Positions 30,225 to 40,773 of a DNA stretch of 64,000 nucleotides are shown piece after piece. The translations under genes were made by a program, and so were the position numbers. How positions within the stretch are numbered: the stretch's first letter is position 1; each line of letters starts with the position of its first letter. Where the stretch lies: positions 868,001 to 932,000 of the forward strand of contig CAWBXO010000001.1 of the NCBI GenBank assembly GCA_963792785.1. The letters run 5' to 3'. This stretch comes from CAWIMX01 sp963792785. Lineage in GTDB: Bacteria; Acidobacteriota; Vicinamibacteria; Vicinamibacterales; CAVVIG01. The notes under the pieces were generated by a model. It had not been told where the DNA came from. It saw only the letters and a list, made by a program, of their open reading frames with translations, and searched no databases.

Positions 30225-31344
30225 CTACACGAACACTGCCATTACTTCATTGGCCATCAGCATACCCGGCCGGGTCAGGCGCAGCCGGTCGCCGCGCACC
30301 AGCCAGCCCTGCGCGACGAACGGCGACAACTCCGCGCCGAAGCGGGCCCACACGTCCACGCCGTAGCGCGCCTGGATGCGCGCCAGATCCACGCCGGCCG
30401 TCAGCCGGAGGCCGGTAAAGAGCGCGTCGCCCAGGCGCTCATCGGCCGACAGGGGCCGCACGTCCACCGCCGGATCTTCGCCCCGCGCCAGCCGGCCGAC
30501 ATATTCGTCGGTCGCGGCCGTATTCTTCCATCTGACACCGTTCACTGTCGAATGGGCCCCGCACCCCATTCCAAGCCACTCGCCGTCCTCCCAATACTTC
30601 AGGTTGTGGCGCGAGGCCCGCCCGGGCCGGGCGACGTTCGAGATCTCGGTACTGCGCGTAGCCGGCCGCGTCCAGCCGCGCCAGCGCCTCGAGATACATC
30701 GTCTCGGCGTCCTCGTCGGGCGCCTGCGACCAGCGCGCGCGGGCCATCTCGTCGCGCAGCGGCGCGTTCGGGTAGACCTCGAGCAGATACAAGGACAGGT
30801 GATCGGGATCGACGTCGATCGCCGCGTCGACCGATTCGAGCCACGCGTCCGGGCTCTGGCCCGGCAGCCACATCATCAGATCGAGGCTCACGTTGTCGAA
30901 GCCGGCCGCCCGCGCCTCGGCGAACGCCGCCCGCGCCCGGCCGGCCGAATGCAGCCGCGACAGCCGGGCCAGCTCGTCGTCGCGAAACGACTGAACGCCG
31001 AAGCTGAGACGGTTCACGCCCGCCGCCCGGTACGCCGCGAGGCGCGCCTCGCTCACGCTCTCCGGGTTCGCCTCCATCGTGACCTCGGCGTCCGCCGGGA
31101 CGTCGAACGCCGCCCGGCACGCCGCGACGAGCCGGGCGATCTCCGCCGGCTCGAGGAGCGACGGCGTGCCGCCGCCGACGTAGATCGTGTCGGCCGCCTG
31201 CCCCCGTTCGGGCCGCCCTTCGATCTCACGCGCGAGCGCGTCGACGTAGCGGACTTTCAGCGCCTCGTCGAACAGCCCGCGATTGAAGTTGCAGTAGTTG
31301 CAGATGGCCGAGCAGAAGGGGACGTGCAGGTACAGTCCAAGCAT
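30225..31344 (-). CDS. hemW: HemW-like radical SAM protein, one frameshift
   Basis: About 373 residues. The N-terminus LYLHVPFCSAICNYCNFNRG holds the CX3CX2C cluster cysteines in the HemN/HemW form, followed by DTIYVGGGTPSLLEPAEIAR, VTMEANPESVSEARLAAYRA and VNRLSFGVQSFRDDELARLS. One shift near 30650 leads to YWEDGEWLGMGCGAHSTVNG and the C-terminal HTH-like ADERLGDALFTGLRLTAGVD. It belongs to the HemW branch (a heme chaperone) rather than true coproporphyrinogen III dehydrogenase, judged from the lack of the extra HemN cysteine motif and from length. The start ATG at 31344 lies in a repeat. Confidence 0.85.
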
Positions 31345-31452
31345 TTGGTGATTGGGTAATTTGGTGATTGGGTAATTTGGTGATTCTCGTAATTTGGTGA
31401 TTCCCAATGACCAAATCAATTACCAATTTACCAAATCACCCAATTACCAAAT
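31345..31452. repeat. word-repeat palindrome TTTGGTGATTGGGTAA upstream of hemW
   Basis: Four copies of TTTGGTGATT(GGGTAA) are followed by CCCAATGACCAAATCAATTACC and by TTTACCAAATCACCCAATTACC, the complement. The element is unusually AT-rich for this genome, and begins directly upstream of the hemW start codon, extending toward the DnaC-like gene's end. It can fold as a hairpin of about 45 base pairs with mismatches. Confidence 0.85.
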
Positions 31453-31472
31453 CCCTCGTGGCCTCGTGCGCG

Positions 31473-32396
31473 TCATGACCCTGCGCGCCCCCCTGGCCAC
31501 TTGAGATCGGCTTTGCCGTCTCTCTCGCGCAGTTGCGCGCGGGCGGGGCGGCCGGTGCGGGGCGGGAGGCCCTTCTTGCGCATCTTCCAGAGCATCACCA
31601 GGTCGTCGGTGCCGCCGTTGGACGGCAGCTCGCGGTAGTCGGCGCCGTCCAACTCGATGAAATCGCACATCTCGTGCAGGCGCGACCGCATCCGCGCGCC
31701 GATCCGGAACAGGAGCGCGTTCGGATCGCTGTCGTCGGGGATGTCGGGATAGTTCGACGTGAAGATCGTGAGCCGCCGCTCGTTGTAGCGCGTGTTCACG
31801 ATCAGGTTCAGGGTCTCGTGGACCCACTCCGACGTCTTCTCCGCCCCGAGGTCGTCCAGCACCAGCAGGTCGGCCCGCATCACGGGCGACAGCACCTCGA
31901 GTTCGGTCGCCTGCGTCGCCGGGTCGTAGGTGCTGCGGATCACGCGCAGGAGGTCGCGCGTGTCGTAGAAGATGCCGCGAGCGCCCGAGACCTCGATGAC
32001 GTGCTTCAGCACGGCCACCGCGAGGTGCGTCTTGCCGACGCCCGGCTGCCCTTCGAGGAAGAGGCCGCGGGGCGACGCGGGAAACGTCTCGGCGACGCGG
32101 CGCGCTCGCGCCACCGCGCGCTCGAGCGATTCGTTGTAGGCCGTGAAGTTGTCGAGCGTGCAGTGCTCGTAGCGGCGGGGAATCTGCGCGCCGGTCAGCC
32201 GCCCGCGCGACTCGGCGTCGCGCCGGCAGTCGCAGCGCACGACGCGACGCGGCGCGACGGGATCGGCGCCGGCCTCGTCCACCGGCTTCCAGCCCGTCCC
32301 CTCGCAGAGCGGACACACCGCCTCGGTTGCGCGATCGCGATCCGAACTCACCTTCGGCGTAGTCGGGGTGTTCGCGTTCGCCAACCGATTCGACAC
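31473..32396 (-). CDS. DnaC/IstB-like AAA+ ATPase
   Basis: 307 residues. A zinc-finger-like N-terminus (EAVCPLCEGTGWKP ... VVRCDCRRDAE) precedes an AAA+ domain with PRRYEHCTLDNFTAYNESLE, Walker A LEGQPGVGKTHLAVAVLKHV, FYDTRDLLRVIRSTYDPATQ, Walker B LLVLDDLGAEKTSEWVHETL, and sensor ERRLTIFTSNYP. This is the DnaC/DnaI helicase-loader type, which shares the fold of IstB of IS21. No IstA gene or insertion-sequence ends are nearby and the gene sits stably beside hspR, so a helicase loader is more likely than a transposon gene. GTG start at 32396 is a choice among several. Confidence 0.75.
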   Translation of the reverse strand: MSNRLANANTPTTPKVSSDRDRATEAVCPLCEGTGWKPVDEAGADPVAPRRVVRCDCRRDAESRGRLTGAQIPRRYEHCTLDNFTAYNESLERAVARARRVAETFPASPRGLFLEGQPGVGKTHLAVAVLKHVIEVSGARGIFYDTRDLLRVIRSTYDPATQATELEVLSPVMRADLLVLDDLGAEKTSEWVHETLNLIVNTRYNERRLTIFTSNYPDIPDDSDPNALLFRIGARMRSRLHEMCDFIELDGADYRELPSNGGTDDLVMLWKMRKKGLPPRTGRPARAQLRERDGKADLKWPGGRAGS

Positions 32397-32425
32397 ACGA
32401 AGAGCATACAACCGAACGGGGGATC

Positions 32426-32863
32426 TCAGGCGCGCGATTTCGACTTGCGCACCGCCGTGTCGGACTCCTTCGAGGCCTTCGCCGGCTGCGAGCGGACGAG
32501 ATCGGTCGGCGTGGCCTTTACGAGCGCGGTCGACAGGCGCTGTTCCCAATCGCCGACGCCCTTCGCGAGCTCACGCTTGACGTATTCCATGAACTCGTTG
32601 ACCTCGCCCTGCATCCGCTCGATCTTCTTGCGCATGTTCAGGATGATCTCGACGCCGGCCAGATTCACACCGAGATCTCGGGTAAGTGACAGAATTGTCT
32701 CCAGCTGCTCCAGATCCTCTTCGGAGTACAGCCGCGTGTTGCCCTCGGTCCGCGACGGCGTGAGCAGCCCTTCCCGTTCGTACAGGCGCAGCGTCTGCGG
32801 GTGGATGTTGTACTTCTGCGCCACCGCGCTGATCATGTAGTACGCCTTGCCGGTCTTCTTCAT
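32426..32863 (-). CDS. hspR: HspR-like MerR-family heat shock repressor
   Basis: 145 residues. N-terminal winged helix of the MerR type: AVAQKYNIHPQTLRLYEREG with TPSRTEGNTRLYSEEDLEQL, then a dimerisation helix (LAGVEIILNMRKKIERMQGE) and a basic tail. As last gene of a dnaK-dnaJ-hspR set it most likely represses the dnaK promoter with DnaK as corepressor, binding inverted repeats of the HAIR type. Its ATG overlaps the dnaJ stop by four bases. Half-sites resembling HAIR lie in the dnaK promoter at 36059-36078. Confidence 0.9.
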   Translation of the reverse strand: MKKTGKAYYMISAVAQKYNIHPQTLRLYEREGLLTPSRTEGNTRLYSEEDLEQLETILSLTRDLGVNLAGVEIILNMRKKIERMQGEVNEFMEYVKRELAKGVGDWEQRLSTALVKATPTDLVRSQPAKASKESDTAVRKSKSRA

Positions 32864-33963
32864 CCCTTCCGTCCGTGGCGGTCCAGCAGATCCTGCCGGA
32901 CGTCGTCCGCGTTGATCCGCCCGAACTCCCGCACCAGTTCCTTCGACCGCTCGTCGAGCAGCTTCGGCAGCACGAGCCGCACCTCCACGATCAGGTCCCC
33001 GCGCCGCCCGTCGCGCAGCGAGGGTAGCCCCCGTTCGCGGATCCGGAAGTGCTGGCCCGACTGCGTGCCAGGCGGCACCCGCAGACGCGCCGTGCCGTCC
33101 GGCGCCGGCACGTCGACCTTCGCGCCGAGCGCGGCCTCGTGGATCGCGATCGGCACCGTGAGCCGCACGTCGTCGCCCTCGCGCGTGAACAACTCGTGCT
33201 GGGCCACGTGGATGGTGACATAGAGGTCGCCGGGGGGGCCGCCGGACAGGCCGCCATGGCCCTTGTCCGGCACGCGAATCCGCGCGTCGTCGGCCAGGCC
33301 GGGGGGTACGTTGATCGCGATGGTCTCGACGCGCGTCTCGAGCTGGCGGCCGCCGCAGTGGCCGCAGGCCGTCTGTCGCTCGAGGCCCGCGCCGCCACAG
33401 CGCTCGCAGGGCTTGGAGAACACCATATGCCCGCGCGCGGACTTCACGACGCCCATCCCGCGGCATTCGTGGCAGCGGGTCTCGGCCGCCGGCACCGCGC
33501 CGGCGCCCTGGCACGCGCGGCACTGCACGAGGCGCGACACCGGCACCGACCACTGGCCGCCGCGCATCGCGTCCTCGAACGACATGTCGAGGTCCTGATG
33601 GAGATCGGCGCCGCGCGTCGGCGCGGCGCGTGGGGCCTCGCGCTGCCGCAGCACGTCGGCGAAGAGATCGCCGAACGTGGAGGCCGCCTGCCCGGTTGCC
33701 GCCACCGAGAAGTCGAAGCCCTCGAACCCGAACGTCGAGGGATCGGGCCCGGCCGGCGCGGCGCCCGTCGTGTCGTAGCGCCGCCGCCGCCCCGGGTCGC
33801 TCAGCGTCTCGTACGCCTCCGCAATCCGGCGGAACTGCGCCGCCGCGAGCCGGTCGCCCGGATTGATGTCCGGATGAAACCGCCGCGCCAGCCGCCGGTA
33901 CGCGCGCTTGACATCCTCACGCGACGCGCCCCGCTCGATGCCCAGGACTATGTAAAAGTCCAT
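32860..33963 (-). CDS. dnaJ: chaperone DnaJ
   Basis: 367 residues. J-domain FYIVLGIERGASREDVKRAY with FHPDINPGD (HPD motif), a Gly/Phe-poor linker, then four zinc-binding repeats CRACQGAG, CHECRGMG, CERCGGAG and CGHCGG, and the C-terminal substrate-binding domains (DDARIRVPDKGHGGLSGGPP; GDLYVTIHVAQHELFTREGD). The linker is shorter in glycine than in E. coli DnaJ but the zinc centre is complete. ATG 33963 was chosen; a longer reading frame upstream is only translated repeat. Middle gene of the dnaK-dnaJ-hspR operon. Confidence 0.92.
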   Translation of the reverse strand: MDFYIVLGIERGASREDVKRAYRRLARRFHPDINPGDRLAAAQFRRIAEAYETLSDPGRRRRYDTTGAAPAGPDPSTFGFEGFDFSVAATGQAASTFGDLFADVLRQREAPRAAPTRGADLHQDLDMSFEDAMRGGQWSVPVSRLVQCRACQGAGAVPAAETRCHECRGMGVVKSARGHMVFSKPCERCGGAGLERQTACGHCGGRQLETRVETIAINVPPGLADDARIRVPDKGHGGLSGGPPGDLYVTIHVAQHELFTREGDDVRLTVPIAIHEAALGAKVDVPAPDGTARLRVPPGTQSGQHFRIRERGLPSLRDGRRGDLIVEVRLVLPKLLDERSKELVREFGRINADDVRQDLLDRHGRKG

Positions 33964-33979
33964 GCTTGACGGAGGGACT

Positions 33980-34083
33980 TGGGGAAGTGGGGAAGTCTGG
34001 AAGTGAGGAAGTGTGGAGGTGGTGCTCGGCACGAACCAACTTCCCGACTTCCTAACTTCCTGACTTCCTCACTTCCCCCTCCC
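33980..34083. repeat. word-repeat palindrome GGAAGTGGGGAAGTCTGGAAGT between dnaK and dnaJ
   Basis: GGGGAAGTGG GGAAGTCTGG AAGTGAGG-type words on the left are mirrored by AACTTCCCGACTTCC TAACTTCC TGACTTCC TCACTTCCCC on the right, around a centre GGTGGTGCTCGGCACGAACC. The right end touches the dnaK stop codon (34084). It shares its word with the clpC-bamA gap. Within an operon this would be transcribed as a large RNA hairpin between dnaK and dnaJ. Confidence 0.85.
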
Positions 34084-36012
34084 CTAGTTCCCCTTCCCCT
34101 CGTCCACCACTTCGGCGTCGATCACGTCCCCGCCGTTCTTGGGCGCGCCGTCGCCCGACGCGGCGCCGCCGCCGGACGCGTCCCCGCCCGGCGTAGGCCC
34201 GCCGCCCGAGCCCTGCGAGTTCTTGTAGAGCGCCTCGGCGGCCTTGTGCTGCGCGGCGGTGAGCGCGGTCAGCGCGCGCTCGAGGGCGGCGACGTCCGCG
34301 CCCTCGCCCGCCTTCTTCACGTCCTCCATCGCCGACTCGATCCCCTGGCGCTCGGAGGCGCCGAGCTTGTCGCCGGTGTCCTTCAACATGCGCTCGGCGG
34401 CGTAGACCGCCTGGTCGGCGCGGTTCCTCGTCTCGATCTCGTCGCGCCGCTTCTTGTCTTCGTCGGCGTGCGAGTCGGCTTCCTTCATCATCCGATCGAC
34501 CTCGTCCTTGCTGAGGCCGCTCGACGCGGTGATGGTGATCTTCTGCTCCTTGCCCGTGCCGAGATCCTTCGCCGACACGTTCACGATGCCGTTCGCGTCG
34601 ATGTCGAAGGTGACCTCGATCTGCGGCACGCCGCGCGGCGCCGGCGGCAGGCCCACGAGGTGGAACTTGCCGAGCGTGCGGTTGTCGCGCGCGAGCGACC
34701 GCTCGCCCTGCAGGACGTGCACTTCGACGCTCGTCTGGCTGTCCGACGCCGTCGAGAAGATCTCGCTCTTGCGCGTCGGGATCGTCGTGTTGCGCGAAAT
34801 GAGCGTGGTCATCACCCCGCCCATCGTCTCGATGCCGAGCGAGAGCGGCGTGACGTCGAGCAGCAGGAGGTCCTTCACGTCGCCCGCGAGGACGCCGGCC
34901 TGCACGGCTGCGCCGACGGCGACGACCTCGTCCGGGTTCACGCCCTTGTGCGGCTCGCGCTGGAACAGCTCCTTCACGATCGCCTGGACCTTCGGGATGC
35001 GCGTGGACCCGCCGACGAGCACGACCTCGTCGATCTTCGACGGGTCGAGGCCCGCGTCGGCCAGCGCCTGCTTGGTCGGCGCGACGGTCCGCTGCAGCAG
35101 TTCGTCGACCAGCTGCTCGAACTTCGCGCGCGTGAGCTTCATCTGGAGGTGCTTCGGGCCGGTCTGGTCGGCGGTGATGAACGGCAGGTTGATGTCGGTC
35201 TCCATGACCGTGGAGAGCTCCATCTTCGCCTTCTCCGCCGCTTCCTTCAGGCGCTGCAGCGCCATGCGGTCCTTGCCCAGGTCGATGCCGTCGGTCTTCT
35301 TGAACTCCGCGATGATCCAGTCGATGATGCGCTGGTCGAGGTTGTCGCCGCCCAGGTGCGTGTCGCCGTTGGTGGCCTTCACCTCGACGACGCCCTCGCC
35401 GACTTCGAGGATGGAGATGTCGAAGGTGCCGCCGCCGAAGTCGTACACGGCGATCGTCTCGTCCTTCTTCTTGTCGAGGCCGTAGGCGAGCGCCGCGGCC
35501 GTCGGCTCGTTCACGATGCGCATCACCTCGAGGCCGGCAATCTGGCCGGCGTCCTTGGTGGCCTGCCGCTGCGCGTCGTTGAAGTAGGCCGGCACGGTGA
35601 TCACGGCCTTGGTGACCGGCTGCCCGAGGTACTCCTCGGCGGCCTGCTTCAGCTTCTGGAGGATCATCGCGGAGATCTCGGGCGGCGACATCTCCTTGCC
35701 CTGCGCGTTCACGCGCGCGTCGCCGTTGCTGGCCCGCACCACCTGGTACGGCACCATCTTCATCTCCTCGCTCACCTCGTCGTACTGCCGGCCCATGAAC
35801 CGCTTGATCGAAAAGACGGTGTTCTCCGGGTTCGTCACCGCCTGGCGCTTCGCCACCTGGCCGACCAGGCGCTCGCCCGCCTTGGTGAACGCCACCACGG
35901 ACGGCGTCAGCCGCCCGCCCTCGGGGTTAGTGATCACCACCGGCTCGCCGCCCTCCATGACGGCGACAACGGAATTGGTGGTGCCCAGGTCGATGCCGAT
36001 GATTTTGCTCAT
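34084..36012 (-). CDS. dnaK: chaperone DnaK
   Basis: Intact 642-residue Hsp70. Nucleotide-binding signature IIGIDLGTTNSVVAVMEGGE, VPAYFNDAQRQATKDAGQIA, AVYDFGGGTFDISILEVGEG and VLVGGSTRIPKVQAIVKELF; substrate domain with LLLDVTPLSLGIETMGGVMT; C-terminal lid ending in a Gly/Ser-rich tail and VIDAEVVDEGKGN, close to the usual EEVD-type bacterial end (DAEF/EVVDE). The leading gene of dnaK-dnaJ-hspR. Promoter at 36063-36091 with HspR-like half-sites. Confidence 0.96.
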   Translation of the reverse strand: MSKIIGIDLGTTNSVVAVMEGGEPVVITNPEGGRLTPSVVAFTKAGERLVGQVAKRQAVTNPENTVFSIKRFMGRQYDEVSEEMKMVPYQVVRASNGDARVNAQGKEMSPPEISAMILQKLKQAAEEYLGQPVTKAVITVPAYFNDAQRQATKDAGQIAGLEVMRIVNEPTAAALAYGLDKKKDETIAVYDFGGGTFDISILEVGEGVVEVKATNGDTHLGGDNLDQRIIDWIIAEFKKTDGIDLGKDRMALQRLKEAAEKAKMELSTVMETDINLPFITADQTGPKHLQMKLTRAKFEQLVDELLQRTVAPTKQALADAGLDPSKIDEVVLVGGSTRIPKVQAIVKELFQREPHKGVNPDEVVAVGAAVQAGVLAGDVKDLLLLDVTPLSLGIETMGGVMTTLISRNTTIPTRKSEIFSTASDSQTSVEVHVLQGERSLARDNRTLGKFHLVGLPPAPRGVPQIEVTFDIDANGIVNVSAKDLGTGKEQKITITASSGLSKDEVDRMMKEADSHADEDKKRRDEIETRNRADQAVYAAERMLKDTGDKLGASERQGIESAMEDVKKAGEGADVAALERALTALTAAQHKAAEALYKNSQGSGGGPTPGGDASGGGAASGDGAPKNGGDVIDAEVVDEGKGN

Positions 36013-36058
36013 TGGTTCCTCGCAGGTCCGGTCAGCCGGTACTTAGGATTGATATTGG

Positions 36059-36091
36059 ATCGAGTATAAAACTTGAGTATGGTGCTGTAAA
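36059..36091 (-). promoter_or_regulatory. dnaK promoter with HAIR-like half-sites
   Basis: On the minus strand TTTACA (36091-36086) and TATACT (36068-36063) are spaced by 17 bases, a strong sigma-70 promoter whose start would lie about 45 bases before the dnaK ATG. Within the spacer is ACTCAAG (36078-36072), exactly half of the HspR-bound HAIR consensus CTTGAGT-N7-ACTCAAG, and after the -10 there is a second degenerate ACTCGAT (36065-36059) in direct orientation. Binding of HspR here is inferred. Confidence 0.6.
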
Positions 36092-36173
36092 CCATTGTAC
36101 GTAACCGACTATAAATGCGGCGTGCTATACTGAACTTGCCAGCCAGTCCTGCCTTGGTTGCGAGGGGTGCGCC

Positions 36174-37952
<1,779 letters not shown>

Positions 37953-37961
37953 AGGGACGAG

Positions 37962-38181
37962 AGGTTCTGGGGTTCCAGGGGTTCTGGGGGTTCTGGGGGT
38001 CGGGTTCCGGGTTCGGGGGTTCTGGGGGTTCGGGGGTTCTACTTTTTCTTGGTACACTGAAGCGTGTCTGCGGCTCGACTCGAGAAGGGGCGGGGCATCG
38101 GGAGCACCCCAGAACCTCCGAACCTCGGAACCCAGAACCCGACCTCCAGAACCGCCAGAACGTCTGGAACCTTGAGAACCT
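37962..38181. repeat. word-repeat palindrome GGTTCTGGGGGTTCT between the DUF6600-like gene and PBP1A
   Basis: About nine variants of GGTTCTGGGG/GGTTCGGGG run to 38040, then a unique 60-base centre (TTTTTCTTGGTACACTGAAGCG...CTCGACTCGAGAAGGGGCGG), then the complementary words CAGAACCTCCGAACC, CGGAACCCAGAACCC, CCAGAACCGCCAGAAC. The gap of 250 bases has no gene. The same word family fills the birA-coaX gap at 58.48-58.61 kb. The centre could hold the PBP1A promoter. Confidence 0.85.
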
Positions 38182-38201
38182 CACCGTAAGGATCAATTTC
38201 T

Positions 38202-40526
38202 TTGTATGTGATTCGGTTCGCGCGAACGGCGGTGATTGGGGCGGCGTTCATCCTCGCCGCCGTGCTCGGCACGGTCAGCGGGGTGCTGTTCGCCTACGCG
38301 GGCGACCTGCCCGAGATCACGACGCTCGACCACTACGCCCCGAACACCATCACGCGCGTGCTGGCGGCCGACGGCCAGGTGATCGGCGAGTTCGCCACCG
38401 AGCGCCGCCTCGTCGTCGGCTACGACGAGATCTCCCCCAACTTCCGCGAGGCCATCGTCGCGGCCGAGGACTCCGGGTTCAACTCGCATTTCGGCGTGAG
38501 CGTCACCGCCATCGCGGCCCGCGCGGCGCGTGACGCCGTCGTGGCGACGGGAGACCTGCTGCGGGGGCGGCGGTCGCGGCCGTTCGGCGGCAGCACGATC
38601 ACGCAGCAGCTCGCGCGCGGCGTGTTCGCCGACGAGGTCGGATTCCGGCTGGGCGACGTGAGTATCGAGCGCAAGGTCAAGGAAGCGCTCGTCGCCGTCC
38701 AGATCGAGAAGCGCTACACGAAGCCCGAGATCCTCACCTTCTTCGCCAACCAGATCCTGTTCGGCCATGGCACCTACGGCATCGAGGCCGCCTCGCGGCT
38801 CTACTTCAACAAGCACGCGAAGGACCTGACCCTCGAGGAAGCCGCGCTGCTCGCGGGCATCGTCCAGAACCCGGCGCGCCAGAGCCCGTTCGTGAATATC
38901 GAGGCGGCGAAGACGCGCCGCAGCTACGTGCTGCAGCAGATGGCCGACGCCGGCTACATCACGCAGGAGCAGGCGGATGCCGCGAAGGAGGCGCCGATCG
39001 TCCTGAGCGACCAGCCGCGCACCGGGCCGGCGGTCGCGCCGTTCTTCGTCGAGGAGATCCGCCAGCACCTCGAGGAGAAGTACGGGGCCAAGGCCCTGTA
39101 CGAGAACGGCCTCGTCGTGAAGTCGACGCTCGACGTGACGCTCCAGAGGGCCGCGAACAAGGCGGTGGACGAAGGCCTGCGCCGCGTCGACCACCGCCGC
39201 GGCTGGCGCCGGCCCACGAAGAACGTGACCGCCGGCGGAAAGTCCGTGGACGAGTACGCCGACCCGCGCTGGTCTCGCCCGATCCGCCCGGGCGACGTCG
39301 TCCCCGCGGTGGTCGAGTCGATCGGCCGGCCCGAGGGCGGCGCGCGGCTGCGCCTCGGCGACTACCACGCGGACCTCACGCGCACGGGCTTTCAGTGGAC
39401 CGGACGCCGGGCGGCGCAGGACCTGTTCAAGGTCGGCGATCTCGTCGAGGCGGCCGTCACGAAGATCGACGGCGAATCGCACACCGCCACCGTGACGCTC
39501 GAGCAGGAGCCGAAGGTCGAGGGCGCGCTCGTGGCGATCGACAACCACACGGGCGAGATCCGCGCGATGGTCGGCGGCTACAGCTTCGACCGGAGCAAGT
39601 TCAACCGCGCGGTGCAGGCGTACCGGCAGCTGGGCTCCACGTTCAAGCCGATCGTCTACACCGCCGCGATCGATCGCGGCTACACGCCGGTGTCGATCAT
39701 CGTGGACGAGCCGACCCAGTGGACGCTGCCGAACGGGGACGTCTACGCGCCGCAGAACTACGAGAACGACTTCCTCGGGCCGATCACGCTGCGCTATGCG
39801 CTCGAGCACTCGCGCAACATCGCGGCCGTGAAGATGCTCGAGACGCTCGGCCCCGACACCGTGGTCCGCTACGCGCACCGCTTCGGGTTCGGCGAGAAGT
39901 TCCCGCCCTATCTCTCGATGGCGCTGGGCGCCGGCGACGCGACGCTGATGGAGGTCACGAGCGCCTACACCACGTTCCCCAATGGCGGGGTGCGCATGGT
40001 GCCGCGGTCGATCCTGAACGTGAAGGATCGCGACGGCAACCTGCTCGAGGAGACGCGCGGCGAGGCGCAGGACGTGGTTCGCGCCGACACCGCCTACGAG
40101 ATGACCAACCTGCTCCGCGGCGTCGTCCTGCGCGGCACGGGCGCGGCGGCGGCGAGCATCGACTGGCCGCTGGCCGGCAAGACCGGCACGGTAAACGACA
40201 ACACCGACGCCTGGTTCGTCGGCTTCGACCCCGACATCACGGTCGGCGTGTGGGTGGGACTCGACGAGAAGAAGCCGATCGGCCGCAACGAGACCGGCGC
40301 GCAGGCCGCGCTCCCGATCTGGATGGACGTGATGCGGGCCTACATCGACAACCGGCCCGACAAGGACACGCGCCCGAGCTTCGACGCGCCGGGCAACATC
40401 GTGTTCGTCTCGGTCGACCCCACGACCGGCGCCGTCCGCCCCGAAGGCATGCCCGGCTCGCGCGTCGAGTCCTTCATCTCCGGCACCCAGCCCGGCGCCG
40501 GCGTCGCGAGCAATCTGCTCCGCTAA
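38202..40526 (+). CDS. penicillin-binding protein 1A (bifunctional)
   Basis: About 774 residues. One N-terminal membrane helix (VIGAAFILAAVLGTVSGVLF), glycosyltransferase 51 domain with AAEDSGFNSHFGVSVTAIAA (catalytic Glu) and FGGSTITQQLARGVF, then an OB-like insertion and the transpeptidase domain with RQLGSTFKPIVYTAAIDRGY (SxxK), EHSRNIAAVKMLETLG (SxN) and LAGKTGTVNDNTDAWFVGFD (KTG). It polymerises and crosslinks peptidoglycan in the periplasm. The start is TTG 38202 (AAGGA ten bases before) or GTG 38208; ATG 38206 is out of frame. Confidence 0.92.
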   Translation: MYVIRFARTAVIGAAFILAAVLGTVSGVLFAYAGDLPEITTLDHYAPNTITRVLAADGQVIGEFATERRLVVGYDEISPNFREAIVAAEDSGFNSHFGVSVTAIAARAARDAVVATGDLLRGRRSRPFGGSTITQQLARGVFADEVGFRLGDVSIERKVKEALVAVQIEKRYTKPEILTFFANQILFGHGTYGIEAASRLYFNKHAKDLTLEEAALLAGIVQNPARQSPFVNIEAAKTRRSYVLQQMADAGYITQEQADAAKEAPIVLSDQPRTGPAVAPFFVEEIRQHLEEKYGAKALYENGLVVKSTLDVTLQRAANKAVDEGLRRVDHRRGWRRPTKNVTAGGKSVDEYADPRWSRPIRPGDVVPAVVESIGRPEGGARLRLGDYHADLTRTGFQWTGRRAAQDLFKVGDLVEAAVTKIDGESHTATVTLEQEPKVEGALVAIDNHTGEIRAMVGGYSFDRSKFNRAVQAYRQLGSTFKPIVYTAAIDRGYTPVSIIVDEPTQWTLPNGDVYAPQNYENDFLGPITLRYALEHSRNIAAVKMLETLGPDTVVRYAHRFGFGEKFPPYLSMALGAGDATLMEVTSAYTTFPNGGVRMVPRSILNVKDRDGNLLEETRGEAQDVVRADTAYEMTNLLRGVVLRGTGAAAASIDWPLAGKTGTVNDNTDAWFVGFDPDITVGVWVGLDEKKPIGRNETGAQAALPIWMDVMRAYIDNRPDKDTRPSFDAPGNIVFVSVDPTTGAVRPEGMPGSRVESFISGTQPGAGVASNLLR

Positions 40527-40528
40527 TC

Positions 40529-40741
40529 AACCACAGAGACACAGCGCCACAGAGAATACCGAGACACGAGCTCGGCGCGGGGCGGCCTGCGGAGCAGGCC
40601 GTTGCACGAGGGAGAGAGACGCGCGGGCATGCCACGATCTGCGCAAGGGTGGCATGTCCACGCGTCTCTCTCCCTCGTGCAGCCGCCAACGGCGGCCCCG
40701 CGTCGAGCACGTCTCCGTGCCCTCCGTGCCTCCGTGGTTGC
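40529..40741. repeat. giant quasi-palindrome between convergent PBP1A and murJ
   Basis: The whole gap is one inverted structure. Outer arms: CAACCACAGAGACACAGCGCC against GTGCCTCCGTGGTTG. Next: CTCGGCGCGGGGCGGCC against GGCGGCCCCGCGTCGAG. Inner arms are perfect over 20 bases: GCACGAGGGAGAGAGACGCG (40604-40623) and its exact complement (40661-40680), continuing through GGCATGCCAC against GTGGCATG to a loop of about 13 bases. It lies between genes that converge, where a bidirectional terminator would be expected, but it is far longer than any standard terminator and has no U-tract. Confidence 0.9.
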
Positions 40742-40773
40742 CTTCGTGTTCTTTGTGTGCTTCGTGTGCAGGA

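Noticed and set aside
31473..32396. IstB-like ATPase as part of an IS21 element
   Set aside because: No IstA transposase, no terminal inverted repeats or target duplication, and a stable position beside hspR; read as a helicase-loader-type gene.
33979..36069. Very long open frames on the strand opposite dnaK, valS (60582-62996) and argS (49151-51277)
   Set aside because: They mirror well-conserved genes, have biased composition from antisense GC-rich codons and match no family; they are shadows.
38202..38210. ATG at 38206 as PBP1A start
   Set aside because: It is out of frame with the protein; TTG 38202 or GTG 38208 are in frame.
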